A DNA stretch of 64,000 nt from CAYMND01 sp964465065 (GTDB taxonomy: Bacteria; Acidobacteriota; Aminicenantia; UBA2199). The DNA lies in the NCBI GenBank assembly GCA_964465065.1, contig CAYXHZ010000005.1:1-64000 (forward strand). The letters are read 5' to 3'. Made by a program: the position numbers and the translations under genes. The notes under the pieces were generated by a model. It ran no database searches and was not told where the DNA came from. It worked only from the letters and a program-made list of their open reading frames with translations. Positions 36,058 through 45,289 of the stretch are shown here, in pieces (the stretch's first letter is position 1; every line of letters starts with the position of its first letter).

Positions 36058-38943
36058 ATGAAATTCGCTACCAGGACGATGGTCGCGGTTTGGCTGACCG
36101 TACTGGGCGCGCTGCTGTCGGCGCAGACAGTCGGTCCATTGCTGAAAGTGCAAGACAAAGGACGGAGTTGCGAGATGATCCTCGAGGAACTCCGGGTGGA
36201 GTGCGAGATTTTAGGGGTTCTGTCCGAAACCCGCATGACCATGGTTTTTTACAATCCCAACAATCGGGTCATGGAGGGCGAGCTGACCTTTCCACTGCCG
36301 CTGGGCGCGACGGTCAGCGGTTACGCACTGGATGTCGACGGCCGGATGGTTGACGGGGTGGCGGTCGACAAGGACAAAGCCCGCCGGGTCTTCGAGACCG
36401 AAGTGCGTCGGGGTGTCGATCCCGGGATCGTGGAACAGCTGGCCGGCAACCATTTCCGGACCCGGGTGTACCCGCTGCCGGCTCTGGGACGGCGCACGGT
36501 GATGGTCCGCTATATCGGTGAACTCGATCGCCGGGGCCAGTCCGCTTTTTACCGTCTGCCTCTGTCGCTACCCTATATTCTGAAGAAAATCAGCATCCGC
36601 ATCCAGTCGCTCGGCGAAAGGATACAGCCGGAAATGGATCAATCCCCCTTGGCCGATCTGCATTTCATCAATTGGCACCAGGCTTACATCGCTCAGGGCA
36701 ACGCCGAAAACATCCGTCTGCAGGGGGACATGGTCATTGAATTGCCGGATGTCGGTCGTCAGCGATTCTATGTACAGACAACGACCCGTGGCCAGACATA
36801 CTTCTATGCCTGGGATCAACCGGAGCGGGCGGAACCGGTAGCCGGAGCGGTTCCGGTCCGGCGCCTCACCCTGTTCTGGGACGCCTCGGGTTCCCGTGCC
36901 GACAGCGATCATCGCAGGGAATTCGAATTCCTGCGGGCCTGGTTCCGACTGCAGGCTCAGCCGGTCACCGTCCGGCTGGTACTGCTGCGCAACGGCCTGG
37001 ATCGGCCGGACATCATGCCCGAGGTACGGGATGCCGAAGAACTGATCCGTCGGCTCCAAGCCGTCGATTACGATGGCGCTACCAACCTGGACGCTTTGGC
37101 CCAGGACAAGGAGCCCAGCGATATTTCTTTTTTGTTCAGCGACGGCCTGGGGAGTTTCGACCATGGTAGCGGCCGATATCGGCAAGCTCGGCTTTACACG
37201 GTCTGCGCGACCGACGGCGCCGATTATGAGCGCTTGCGCTGGCTGGCCGAGCAGAGCGGGGCTGAATCGATCAACCTGAAGGCTGAGGATCCGCAGACTG
37301 CCGCCCGACGTGTCGGCCGTCCGGTCTTCCAATACCTGGGACTGACGCCGGAAACAACCGGAGTCGATCAGGTGTACCCGTCGCTGCCTCGATCCGTAGC
37401 CGATGATCTGATCGTCTGCGGCCGGATGCGGCAGACCGGCTGCCGGATCGGGCTGAGTTACGGACGTCGGGGAAAAAGTGAACAGGTCAGCGAATTGAAT
37501 ACCGCTGTCGAGCCGGTCATGCCGGGAAACCTGCTGGAAACCTTCTGGGCATACAAAAAGGTGGCCGAGCTGGCGCAGCAGGCGGAGCGGAACGAGGCAG
37601 AAATTCGCCGCACCGCCAGCCAATACGGTCTGGTTACGGCGCTGACTTCCCTGATTGTTCTGGAACGGTTGGATCAGTACATCGAGCATGGCATCATGCC
37701 GCCGGAATCGCTGCCGCAGCTGCGGCAACAGTACCGCCGCCATATCGACGATCTGGAAACGCAGCGCAAAGGGCGCGAGAAATCCAAAATGGAACGGGTG
37801 CTGGCCATGTGGCGGGAAAGGCTGGACTGGTATGGAACCGATTTCAGCAAACTGCCCGCTCCGAAAGATGATAAGCGAAAAATGTCGCGCAGTCAGGAGG
37901 CGACAGCGGAACTTCCCGCCGCGCTGGCGGGCGGTGTCAGCGCCGATGAGGCGCCGGCACCGGTCCGGGAAATGGCCCGGGATCAAGCGGTCAGTGCCAA
38001 GAGTATGACTTCGGATAAGGGCCGTAATGGAACCAGAACGGTGACGGTCACGCTTAAGGCTTTTGATCCTCAGACCCCCTACCTGCATGCTCTGCAAGCC
38101 GCCGCTCCGGATGAATGGCTCCGGGTGTACATGACCCAGCGCCGCCAGTTCTCCGACTCGCCGTCCTTCTTTGTCGATTGCGCCGATTTCTTCTACCAGA
38201 AAAAAATGGCCGATCTGGCCTTGCGGGTCCTGTCGAATCTGGCTGAACTCAAGCTGGAGGATCCACAGCTGTTGAGGGTCCTGGCCGGACGCCTGACCCT
38301 GCACAAGCAGCCGGTCCTGGCCGGTGCTTTTTATGAAAAAATCCTCAAACTGCGCCCCGAAGAACCGCAGTCGTACCGGGATCTGGCCCTGCAACTGGCC
38401 GATCTCGGTCAATACCGGCGGGCGGTGGAACTGCTCAATCAGGTCATTTTTCAGGACTGGGACCGTTTCAACGGCATCGAAATCGTCGCCCTGATGGAGC
38501 TCAATGAAATCATTCGCCGGGCCAAACAGGCCGGGATCGACGATCTGCCGGTATCGCCTGCCTTCGTGCAGGCGGTCAACACCGATTTGCGTCTGGTGCT
38601 CAGCTGGGACGCCGACGCCACCGATATCGATCTGCACGTAGTCGAACCCACCGGGGAAGAGGTCTGCTACAGCCATAAATTATCGAGTTCCGGAGGACTT
38701 GTCTCCAACGATTTTACCCAGGGTTACGGGCCGGAGGAGTACGTTGTGCGCCGGGCCATTTCCGGATCGTATCGGATCCGGGTCCGCTACTATGGCTCGC
38801 AGTCGCAGCGCCTGCTGGGACCGGTGACGGTCAGAGTCGACATCTTCACCCATTTCAATCGGCCCGGGCAGCAGAAACGGACGGTGTTGCTGCGTCTGGA
38901 GGACAAAAAGGAAATGGCCGATGTGGCCGAGGTGAAATGGTAG
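36058..38943 (+). CDS. Secreted VIT-VWA-TPR-DUF2135 protein
   Basis: A 961-residue exported protein. After a signal peptide comes a VIT domain (residues about 35-180: MVFYNPNNRVMEGELTFPLP, RVYPLPALGRRTVMVRYIGEL). A VWA domain follows with an apparently intact MIDAS: DASGS, a Thr in GATN and an Asp in FSDGLGSF. A linker rich in charged helices and TPR-like repeats (about 735-830) lead to a C-terminal DUF2135 domain (DATDIDLHVVEPTGEEVCYSHK). VIT-VWA proteins mediate metal-dependent adhesion or complex assembly. It is divergent from one diguanylate cyclase and followed by another, so control by c-di-GMP is conceivable. Confidence 0.82.
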   Translation: MKFATRTMVAVWLTVLGALLSAQTVGPLLKVQDKGRSCEMILEELRVECEILGVLSETRMTMVFYNPNNRVMEGELTFPLPLGATVSGYALDVDGRMVDGVAVDKDKARRVFETEVRRGVDPGIVEQLAGNHFRTRVYPLPALGRRTVMVRYIGELDRRGQSAFYRLPLSLPYILKKISIRIQSLGERIQPEMDQSPLADLHFINWHQAYIAQGNAENIRLQGDMVIELPDVGRQRFYVQTTTRGQTYFYAWDQPERAEPVAGAVPVRRLTLFWDASGSRADSDHRREFEFLRAWFRLQAQPVTVRLVLLRNGLDRPDIMPEVRDAEELIRRLQAVDYDGATNLDALAQDKEPSDISFLFSDGLGSFDHGSGRYRQARLYTVCATDGADYERLRWLAEQSGAESINLKAEDPQTAARRVGRPVFQYLGLTPETTGVDQVYPSLPRSVADDLIVCGRMRQTGCRIGLSYGRRGKSEQVSELNTAVEPVMPGNLLETFWAYKKVAELAQQAERNEAEIRRTASQYGLVTALTSLIVLERLDQYIEHGIMPPESLPQLRQQYRRHIDDLETQRKGREKSKMERVLAMWRERLDWYGTDFSKLPAPKDDKRKMSRSQEATAELPAALAGGVSADEAPAPVREMARDQAVSAKSMTSDKGRNGTRTVTVTLKAFDPQTPYLHALQAAAPDEWLRVYMTQRRQFSDSPSFFVDCADFFYQKKMADLALRVLSNLAELKLEDPQLLRVLAGRLTLHKQPVLAGAFYEKILKLRPEEPQSYRDLALQLADLGQYRRAVELLNQVIFQDWDRFNGIEIVALMELNEIIRRAKQAGIDDLPVSPAFVQAVNTDLRLVLSWDADATDIDLHVVEPTGEEVCYSHKLSSSGGLVSNDFTQGYGPEEYVVRRAISGSYRIRVRYYGSQSQRLLGPVTVRVDIFTHFNRPGQQKRTVLLRLEDKKEMADVAEVKW

Positions 38944-39032
38944 GATGAAATCTGCAGAAAATGCTAATATAACAGTACAGCCTGGATTCAAGGCCTGAGA
39001 CGCCGGTTGGCCGTCGTCGACAAGAGGTGTTC

Positions 39033-41069
39033 ATGCGCCGTGTTGTGCAGATTCGTACGTTTTTGATCGTTGCCGCCATCGTTTTCGGATGCGGATCATT
39101 GCTGCTGCCCCAGGCCGCTCCGGCGGAGCGGACGCCGGACCAACGGCTGGCTGCGGCCAGGGACTTGCTGGAAAAGCAGCCGGATCAGGCCATAAGCGAA
39201 ATCGACCGACTGCTCTCCACCAGCGAAGGTTTGAGCCCGATTCAGCACATGGAAGCCTGGATCATTCTGGCCAATGCCCATAACAACAGCGCCAGGCACG
39301 AGACTGCGCTGGCCTGGGCGCAAAAAGCCCTGGACCTGGCCCGGCAGAACCATGCGGTCGAAAAGGAAGTGCTGGCCCGCTACGCCATGATCAACGTGTA
39401 CCGGAACCAGGGAAAGCTCGACGAGGAGATCCGTCTCGGCCAAGAGACGCTCAACCAGGCTGAACGAAGCGCCGATCCGCGCCTGATCATGACCCTGGCC
39501 AATTCGCTCGGGGCCAGCTATACCCGCAAGGGCCAATACGATCTGGCGATCGAATGCTTTCAAAAGGCGCTCGATCATGCCGTGGCCGGCGGCGATACCG
39601 ATGCCCAGACCAAGATGATCAACAATCTCTCCTCCCTGCTGATTGCCGTCAAGGATTTCGATCGGGCTCTGCCGGTGATGAAGCAGGGTATTGATCTGGC
39701 GGAGAAAACCGGTAATAAAGCCAATATGGCGACTCTGCTTTCCAACCAGTCCGCCATTCTGGATGAGTTGGGCCGCAAGGACGAACAACTTTCCAGCCTG
39801 AACCGGGCGCTGATTCTGGCCCGGGAAAGCGGTTCGCAGAAAGTGGAAGGCACGGTACTGACCAACCTGGCCGATCTGTACCTGGAGGAAGGCGATTATC
39901 CCCGGGCCGCCGAGCTGGCCCAGCAGGGTCTGAAAATAGCCGAAAACAGCGGGGATCTGTATCAAAGCTATGTCAGCAAGGTGACCTACGCTCAGGCCAT
40001 CAGCCATCTGGGGCGGTCGGCACAGGCCATCGCCATTTTTCAGGAGGCGCTGACCGGATTCCAGCAAGCCGGGATGGAAGCGGAAGTCATCGAGGTCACC
40101 GGCATCATGTCCGCGGCCTATGAACAGGCGGGGCAAACGGCCAAGGCGCTGGCGCTTTTCAAGCTTTTCAAGGAGAAGAGCGACGCCTTGTTTCAGAGTG
40201 AGAAAATCAAAACGGTGGCCGAGTTGCAGGAGAAGTACGAATCGGAACAGAAGCAGCGCGAGATCGAACTGCTGAGCAAGGAGAACCTGCTGCAGGCGGT
40301 GCAGTTGCAACGCAGGCAGGATCAGCGCAACATCATCCTGCTCGTCGCCGTTTCTCTGGTTCTGATCTGTCTGCTGGTGTTCCAACGCTATCGGATGATC
40401 CGCAAAACCAACAAGAAATTGCAGCTGATGAATGTCCGTCTGAACGAACTGTCACTGCGGGATTCGTTGACCGGCCTGTACAACCGGCGTTTTTTCTTCA
40501 GTCATATCGACAGTCATGCCGCCTACAGCAAGCGCAACATCGACCGGCTTGGCGGCGTGCCCGCGCAACTGGCATTTCTGATCATCGACATCGACAATTT
40601 CAAGACGATCAATGACCGTTACGGTCATCATGTCGGCGATTTGGTACTCAAAGAATTTGCCGCGCGGCTCGCGCCGGTTCTCCGCGAGAGCGATATCCTG
40701 GTGCGCTGGGGCGGCGAGGAATTTTTGCTGCTGGGTCGGGATGTGCACTTCGAGGGCGCCGGGCAGCTGGCGCAGCGGGTGTTGAGTAGCATCGACCGAC
40801 AGATGCTGACCGTCGAAAGGGATGAGCGCAACATCACCTGCTCGGTCGGTTATTGCTGCTATCCGTTCGCCGGGGAGGACACGCAGGTCATCAACTGGGA
40901 AAAGGCTGTTCAGATCGCCGACCACTGCCTCTATAAAGCCAAAGCGGCCGGCCGCAACCGGGCCATCGGCGCCCAGGCCGCTTCCAGCCCCATGTCCGTT
41001 GAGGATCAGCAGCGGATCGTCGACGATTTCGAGCGGGCATGCGAGCAGGGATTGATCCGGCTGGTCTGA
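39033..41069 (+). CDS. TPR-TM-GGDEF diguanylate cyclase
   Basis: A 678-residue protein: signal/anchor segment, periplasmic TPR array (residues about 40-390), a TM helix (IILLVAVSLVLICLLVF), coiled-coil and GGDEF domain with GGEEF at 560-564 and an RxxD inhibitory site (RESD) five residues before it. The cyclase half closely resembles that of the propeller protein 5 kb away, including a C-terminal extension after the domain. AGAGG at 39023-39027 supports ATG 39033 over GTG 39027. The TPR part likely binds a partner, conceivably the neighbouring VIT protein (inference). Confidence 0.88.
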   Translation: MRRVVQIRTFLIVAAIVFGCGSLLLPQAAPAERTPDQRLAAARDLLEKQPDQAISEIDRLLSTSEGLSPIQHMEAWIILANAHNNSARHETALAWAQKALDLARQNHAVEKEVLARYAMINVYRNQGKLDEEIRLGQETLNQAERSADPRLIMTLANSLGASYTRKGQYDLAIECFQKALDHAVAGGDTDAQTKMINNLSSLLIAVKDFDRALPVMKQGIDLAEKTGNKANMATLLSNQSAILDELGRKDEQLSSLNRALILARESGSQKVEGTVLTNLADLYLEEGDYPRAAELAQQGLKIAENSGDLYQSYVSKVTYAQAISHLGRSAQAIAIFQEALTGFQQAGMEAEVIEVTGIMSAAYEQAGQTAKALALFKLFKEKSDALFQSEKIKTVAELQEKYESEQKQREIELLSKENLLQAVQLQRRQDQRNIILLVAVSLVLICLLVFQRYRMIRKTNKKLQLMNVRLNELSLRDSLTGLYNRRFFFSHIDSHAAYSKRNIDRLGGVPAQLAFLIIDIDNFKTINDRYGHHVGDLVLKEFAARLAPVLRESDILVRWGGEEFLLLGRDVHFEGAGQLAQRVLSSIDRQMLTVERDERNITCSVGYCCYPFAGEDTQVINWEKAVQIADHCLYKAKAAGRNRAIGAQAASSPMSVEDQQRIVDDFERACEQGLIRLV

Positions 41070-41088
41070 GGACTGAGCGATCGATCGT

Positions 41089-41589
41089 TCATTGCATGGC
41101 CGGCATGCCGAATTGGGCCCATTCCTCCTGGCTGGGACCGTAGATGCCCGGAACTTTCATGTCCAGAACGCGCATCAGGGCGATCATTTCGCCACGGTGG
41201 TGGATTTCATGGGCGCTCAGAACGAACAGGGTATAACCGTTGGCCCATTTCTCCCCGTACATCTCGACTTCGGTGTCCAGATCGCTGTCCCGCCACTTGT
41301 TTTTTACGGCCTGGGCAAGGATACGGCTGTGCTGCTCGTAGAGAGCGATGATTTCGGCGAAAGTGCCCGGAATGGGCTGATCTTTCAATGTGTCTTCGCT
41401 CAGGAGTCCGACCTGGTGCGGCATCTCCGTGACCGACTGGGTGATGTGCCAGGCCATGCGTTCCAGGGAACGCAGCTTGTCGTTGACCCGGGTTGCCTTC
41501 TTGGTCTCGTCGACCGCCTTGAAAATGGACAGGGTCTTGCCGCGCTCCGATTCCAGGATGGCTAAAAAGTCGCTGATCTTGCGTATCAT
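41089..41589 (-). CDS. DinB family protein
   Basis: A 166-residue four-helix-bundle protein of the DinB/YfiT superfamily. The three histidines of the usual metal site are visible: WHITQ near residue 48 and HEIHH near 128-132. Family members act as thiol-dependent S-transferases or are uncharacterised. GGAG sits before the ATG. Convergent with the TPR-GGDEF gene, 19 bp apart. Biochemical role unknown. Confidence 0.8.
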   Translation of the reverse strand: MIRKISDFLAILESERGKTLSIFKAVDETKKATRVNDKLRSLERMAWHITQSVTEMPHQVGLLSEDTLKDQPIPGTFAEIIALYEQHSRILAQAVKNKWRDSDLDTEVEMYGEKWANGYTLFVLSAHEIHHRGEMIALMRVLDMKVPGIYGPSQEEWAQFGMPAMQ

Positions 41590-41677
41590 GTTCTGCTCCT
41601 TTTTTGTATGGCGAATTATACAATGAAACCGGATCGGCCGTCATGACCTGTTCGGCGGCAGGCCGAGGGTCCGGACC

Positions 41678-42841
41678 TCAACGGGCGGCGATGGCGACGA
41701 TCAGGACATTGCGGTACGGAAGGCTTTCGGTGGGGTACAGCACGTGAAGGCCGAGACTTTTCAAGCCTTTCCGGGTGATGCTTTCCAGAATGTCGTGCGG
41801 GATCGAATCGATATCTGCGGTTTCGTAAGCCAGTATGGTTTTGAATTCGCCTTTAATGGTTCGATTCTTGATACGGTTCAGGAAGGAAATGGCTGTGTTT
41901 TTGGCGTATGCGGCCAGGGAGTTGAGCCAGACGGTCTGGGGCAGGCCGGCGTCTCTTCTGAGACGGTTCAGGTGTGAGAACAGCCTGCTTTGCGCGTTTC
42001 CGTCCAGCATAAGATCGGGAAATTTCACCAGGGTGACGGCGTAGCAGCCGCCGGGATTGACATCGCTGCGTTGGAAAGCGGCACCCAGGATCCAGGCTGA
42101 AGGGCGGCTGGCCAACTCCCGGGCCAATTTACCGCTGACCTGCCCGAATTCGCTGAAACTGTGGGTGACCAACTCCGCCCTGCCCCATGTCCAGGTTTCG
42201 GGCAGCTTGGGGTCGGTGTCTCCGTATAGGAATTCACCGGCACGCTGACGGCAGAGAGCCTGCAACTCGGGGCTTTTGCCCAGCGGTTCGCGCCAACCGG
42301 GAATGGAGAGGTTTTTCAGCATGGCAACCAGTTCCTGCTCGACTTCCTGCGCGGGAATCGGTGTGAAGGTGCGGGCGAATACCTGGGTCGTGTAGTATTG
42401 CTGGCCGTCGAAAGCGATACCGATTCCCAGCTGGCCGAACTGGGTTGACAGAATGTTGTTCCGGTGTCCGGGGCTGTCCATCAGGGCCTGGTGGACGATG
42501 CGCATGATGAAGGTGTCGCTGCAGGCGACATTTTCCCCGACCTGGAAAAAGTAGACGCCGGCATCGGCCAGGCGGACGGTCAACGGGTCATAATCGGGGA
42601 ATGTATGGGACAGCTTCTTCTCCTGCATCATCTTGCGGCTGTGGGCGCGGGCGACCTCCCGTAAGCTGGCGTCAGCGTCAAGTTCGGGCAAACCCCGGGC
42701 GCTGCGTTCCTGGTTGACCCATTCGAGCAACCTTTCCTCCAGCTGATCCAGGTCGAGGCCGAAATCCTCCACCTGTTGAGCCGGGAGGGCACGGCCGATC
42801 AGACACAGCCCGAACAGCAGAAAAATGATGTAGATGCGCAT
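41678..42841 (-). CDS. Secreted CAP-domain (SCP/PR-1) protein, copy 1
   Basis: A 387-residue exported protein with signal peptide and CAP domain (residues about 30-155): LEERLLEWVNQERSARGLPEL, ARAHSRKMMQ, VGENVACS and MDSPGHRNNILSTQFGQLGIGIAFDG. The CAP-cavity His and Glu residues are kept. A second region of about 220 residues repeats weakly the layout of the neighbour's C-terminal part. Its ATG directly abuts the stop of copy 2, so they are one operon. Function unknown; CAP proteins bind lipids or act as hydrolases in other organisms. Confidence 0.82.
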   Translation of the reverse strand: MRIYIIFLLFGLCLIGRALPAQQVEDFGLDLDQLEERLLEWVNQERSARGLPELDADASLREVARAHSRKMMQEKKLSHTFPDYDPLTVRLADAGVYFFQVGENVACSDTFIMRIVHQALMDSPGHRNNILSTQFGQLGIGIAFDGQQYYTTQVFARTFTPIPAQEVEQELVAMLKNLSIPGWREPLGKSPELQALCRQRAGEFLYGDTDPKLPETWTWGRAELVTHSFSEFGQVSGKLARELASRPSAWILGAAFQRSDVNPGGCYAVTLVKFPDLMLDGNAQSRLFSHLNRLRRDAGLPQTVWLNSLAAYAKNTAISFLNRIKNRTIKGEFKTILAYETADIDSIPHDILESITRKGLKSLGLHVLYPTESLPYRNVLIVAIAAR

Positions 42842-43753
42842 TTATTTTCCGACAACGGCAACGATCAGGTGGTTTTGCGGAGCTTGCGGCTTGTCGTCCC
42901 GGACGATGCGGATGTAAATGTCCTGGCTGGCAGTCGACAGGACGGCGACGACCAGATCGTTGGGGATGAATGAAATGTCGGCGGTCTCGTAGACGTAGTA
43001 CAGAGGGAAGCGCGGATCGGACGCCGGCTTGCGGGCCGCAAGCGTCGCCGGTCTGGTCTTGGCGAACAGCAGGGATTTGGCCAGCGATACAGCCTGGTTG
43101 GCGAAAGTGTGATTCCAGTTGAACTGGGGTTGATCGCAGACTGTCCGGTACTGGTTGAGGCGCTCCCAGAGATCTCTGGACAGCTTGCCCGATTTTTCCG
43201 ACCCGCCGATGCGGGGCGGTGGCGCAGCCAATTGTCCGGCGGCCCGGGTGGCGCTTGACGGCATGATCAGATCGGCGAACAGCTGGGTGACCAGGAAGGA
43301 TTCACCGTCGAAGACGATGCCCACCCCGATTTGCCGGAAAGCTGGAGACAGGATGTTGACCCGGTGTCTGGGGCTGTCGAGCAGGGCCTGATGGATGACG
43401 GCCGGAATGGAGGTCGGGGCGCGGGCTACGTTTTCGGCTACGGTATGGAAGTAGAGGCGGGCATCGGCCATGCGGATGTCCAGCTGGGGATAACCCGGGA
43501 AATCGTGGGCCAGGGTTCTTTCCTGGATCATCTTGCGGCTGTGGGCTCTGGCCAGTTCGCTCAGGGCGGTTTCAGACTGCAATTCCGGCAATCCGCAGCC
43601 TGTTCGTTCGCAATTGACCAAAGCGATCAGCTGTTTTTCCAGTTCAGCCGGGCTGGGGTCGAATCCGTCGTTCGTCTGCGCCGGCAGACAGGAACACAGG
43701 CATTTGAGGATCAGTATGGCGGACCAAGCCGCTCGTTTGCACATCAAGGTCAT
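42842..43753 (-). CDS. Secreted CAP-domain (SCP/PR-1) protein, copy 2
   Basis: A 303-residue paralogue of the downstream gene: LEKQLIALVNCERTGCGLPEL, ARAHSRKMIQERTLAHDFPGY and LDSPRHRVNILSPAFRQIGVGIVFDG align with copy 1. Both end with a similar short motif (LIVAVVGK here, VLIVAIAAR there). The N-terminus is uncertain: ATG 43753, ATG 43744 or TTG 43780 are all possible and none has a good ribosome binding site; the signal peptide (hydrophobic stretch ILILKCLCSC) follows all of them. Tandem duplication is the likely origin. Confidence 0.78.
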   Translation of the reverse strand: MTLMCKRAAWSAILILKCLCSCLPAQTNDGFDPSPAELEKQLIALVNCERTGCGLPELQSETALSELARAHSRKMIQERTLAHDFPGYPQLDIRMADARLYFHTVAENVARAPTSIPAVIHQALLDSPRHRVNILSPAFRQIGVGIVFDGESFLVTQLFADLIMPSSATRAAGQLAAPPPRIGGSEKSGKLSRDLWERLNQYRTVCDQPQFNWNHTFANQAVSLAKSLLFAKTRPATLAARKPASDPRFPLYYVYETADISFIPNDLVVAVLSTASQDIYIRIVRDDKPQAPQNHLIVAVVGK

Positions 43754-43760
43754 GGTATGG

Positions 43761-44300
43761 TCAACAGCTGTGTTTTTCAAGATGTGTTGGGATCAAATCC
43801 TGTTCCGGCGGGATGATTTCTCTCTTCTGGTTTCGATAATCCCGCTTCCAGCGGGTGAAGCCGGCGCGGAACAGACCGCCGAACAGGCGTACCGCCGCGT
43901 AATAGATCCAGCGCAGTGCGAAATGGTCGCGTTGCAGGAAGAACAGGAACAAGCGGTCGGCCCCGGCCCGGTCGAGCGGGAGACCGCAATCCAGGAACTG
44001 GTAGAGGGCGTCGTGAACCAGTGATGCGTAATAGCATTTGGGCTTTTGGGTCCGGGTATGGGTGACGCCGTCCGGCGTACCCAACAGAAGGTCCAGAAAC
44101 TGGAATTTAGGGGTGCAACCGTCCCAGGCGTAACCCCGGTGGATCACGGCCCGGCCGTCACCGTGAACGGTAAGCCGTCTTTGCCCGCGGCTGTCTCGGA
44201 AGCAGTAGCTCGGCTGGTCGTCATGACTATGACCGGCGCTGACAGCGAATTCGAAATCCTCATCCAGGACAAATACCCATCTGGCGGCGAATGCAGACAT
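43761..44300 (-). CDS. DUF1353-like protein
   Basis: A 179-residue protein. GYAWDGCTPK followed by SLVHDALYQFLDCG and an acidic DRLFLFFL segment match the pattern of DUF1353, a family of phage- and bacteria-encoded proteins of unknown, possibly hydrolytic, function with conserved His-Asp. GGGGAGCG right before ATG 44300 supports this start over an upstream in-frame start at 44351. It ends 7 bp before CAP copy 2. Confidence 0.68.
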   Translation of the reverse strand: MSAFAARWVFVLDEDFEFAVSAGHSHDDQPSYCFRDSRGQRRLTVHGDGRAVIHRGYAWDGCTPKFQFLDLLLGTPDGVTHTRTQKPKCYYASLVHDALYQFLDCGLPLDRAGADRLFLFFLQRDHFALRWIYYAAVRLFGGLFRAGFTRWKRDYRNQKREIIPPEQDLIPTHLEKHSC

Positions 44301-44360
44301 CGCTCCCCCCCTGTACGATCGGATTGTAAACGGGCGGGCGGCATTAAGCAAGGCGGCTTG

Positions 44361-45068
44361 TCATTTCACCGTGAAATAGATGTGACCCCAGTAGTAGAAA
44401 TCGATTCTGGACCCCGGCGCCGTATCTGTGCTCAGCTTGAACTGACCCATCGCTCCGACGACTTCCAGATCGAAGCGGTACTTGTTGCCGGCCGTGAGCA
44501 GGCCTGCCGGTATATCGACCTCCTCGGCGCAAACGGTGGCGGTGTACAGCACGGTGTTGCTGGTGAAATTCTTCAGGGTCACCAGGGTGTTGAGAACCGT
44601 CTTGGTGTAATCCCAGCGGAATTTGACCGTACGCCCGATCAGACTCCTGCGGGGGATGACGGCCTCGGGCAAGGGGTAGACCCAGCGGATGTAATTGTCG
44701 AGAAGGTATGTGCCGAGGGTGATTTCCCGGGCGACTTTCAGGCCGGGAGACGGCAGTAATTTCGGGATCATTTTGATGACGACCGTTTTGTTGCCGCTCG
44801 GGTCGTATGCGTACGGAGTGCCTCCGCTGTACTGTCCGTTGCCCTGGTCGTTGAGCAGCAGGCTGTCCAGGTAAACCCTCTGCCCGGGCAGGGGCGAACC
44901 GTTTCTGGACAGGTGCAGACCGGCGTTGATGTACGTCAGGTATTGAGAACTTCCGGTAACCAGAATTTTATCCGACGCGATAGATGAAAAAGTGCCTCTG
45001 GTCTGCCCGGTGACGGCAGAGGCAATGGCCAGAACGATCGCGATCATGGTCAGAAAATGTTTCTGCAT
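44361..45068 (-). CDS. Secreted protein of unknown function
   Basis: A 235-residue protein with a clear signal peptide (MQKHFLTMIAIVLAIASAVTGQ). The mature part is beta-rich, with segments such as YRFDLEVVGAMGQFKLSTD and FYYWGHIYFTVK, and reads like one or two immunoglobulin-like domains. No catalytic motif. AGGAGGAA before ATG 45068 gives a secure start. Family not recognised; probably an envelope or extracellular protein. Confidence 0.6.
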   Translation of the reverse strand: MQKHFLTMIAIVLAIASAVTGQTRGTFSSIASDKILVTGSSQYLTYINAGLHLSRNGSPLPGQRVYLDSLLLNDQGNGQYSGGTPYAYDPSGNKTVVIKMIPKLLPSPGLKVAREITLGTYLLDNYIRWVYPLPEAVIPRRSLIGRTVKFRWDYTKTVLNTLVTLKNFTSNTVLYTATVCAEEVDIPAGLLTAGNKYRFDLEVVGAMGQFKLSTDTAPGSRIDFYYWGHIYFTVK

Positions 45069-45289
45069 GGTTCCTCCTGAATCGTCGCTTGTGTCATGCA
45101 TGAACATTGCCATGGGTAGGGCTGTCATGTGGATTTATATAATACCGATATGACAGGACTATTTTTTTATGACCGGGTCGGTGCGGACTGGGACCTTAAA
45201 CCGTTGTTTCATTTTGAGACGGCATGCCGGTGCCCGGGAGCCGCTTGATTGCGGCTGAAAAAACGGATATTCTGAGCGGGTAAACGGGA

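Noticed and set aside
45239..45256. AGCCGC/GCGGCT hairpin followed by an A-run, considered as a terminator
   Set aside because: It lies upstream of the adaptor gene, with a weak 6-bp stem, and no gene ends before it on the matching strand.
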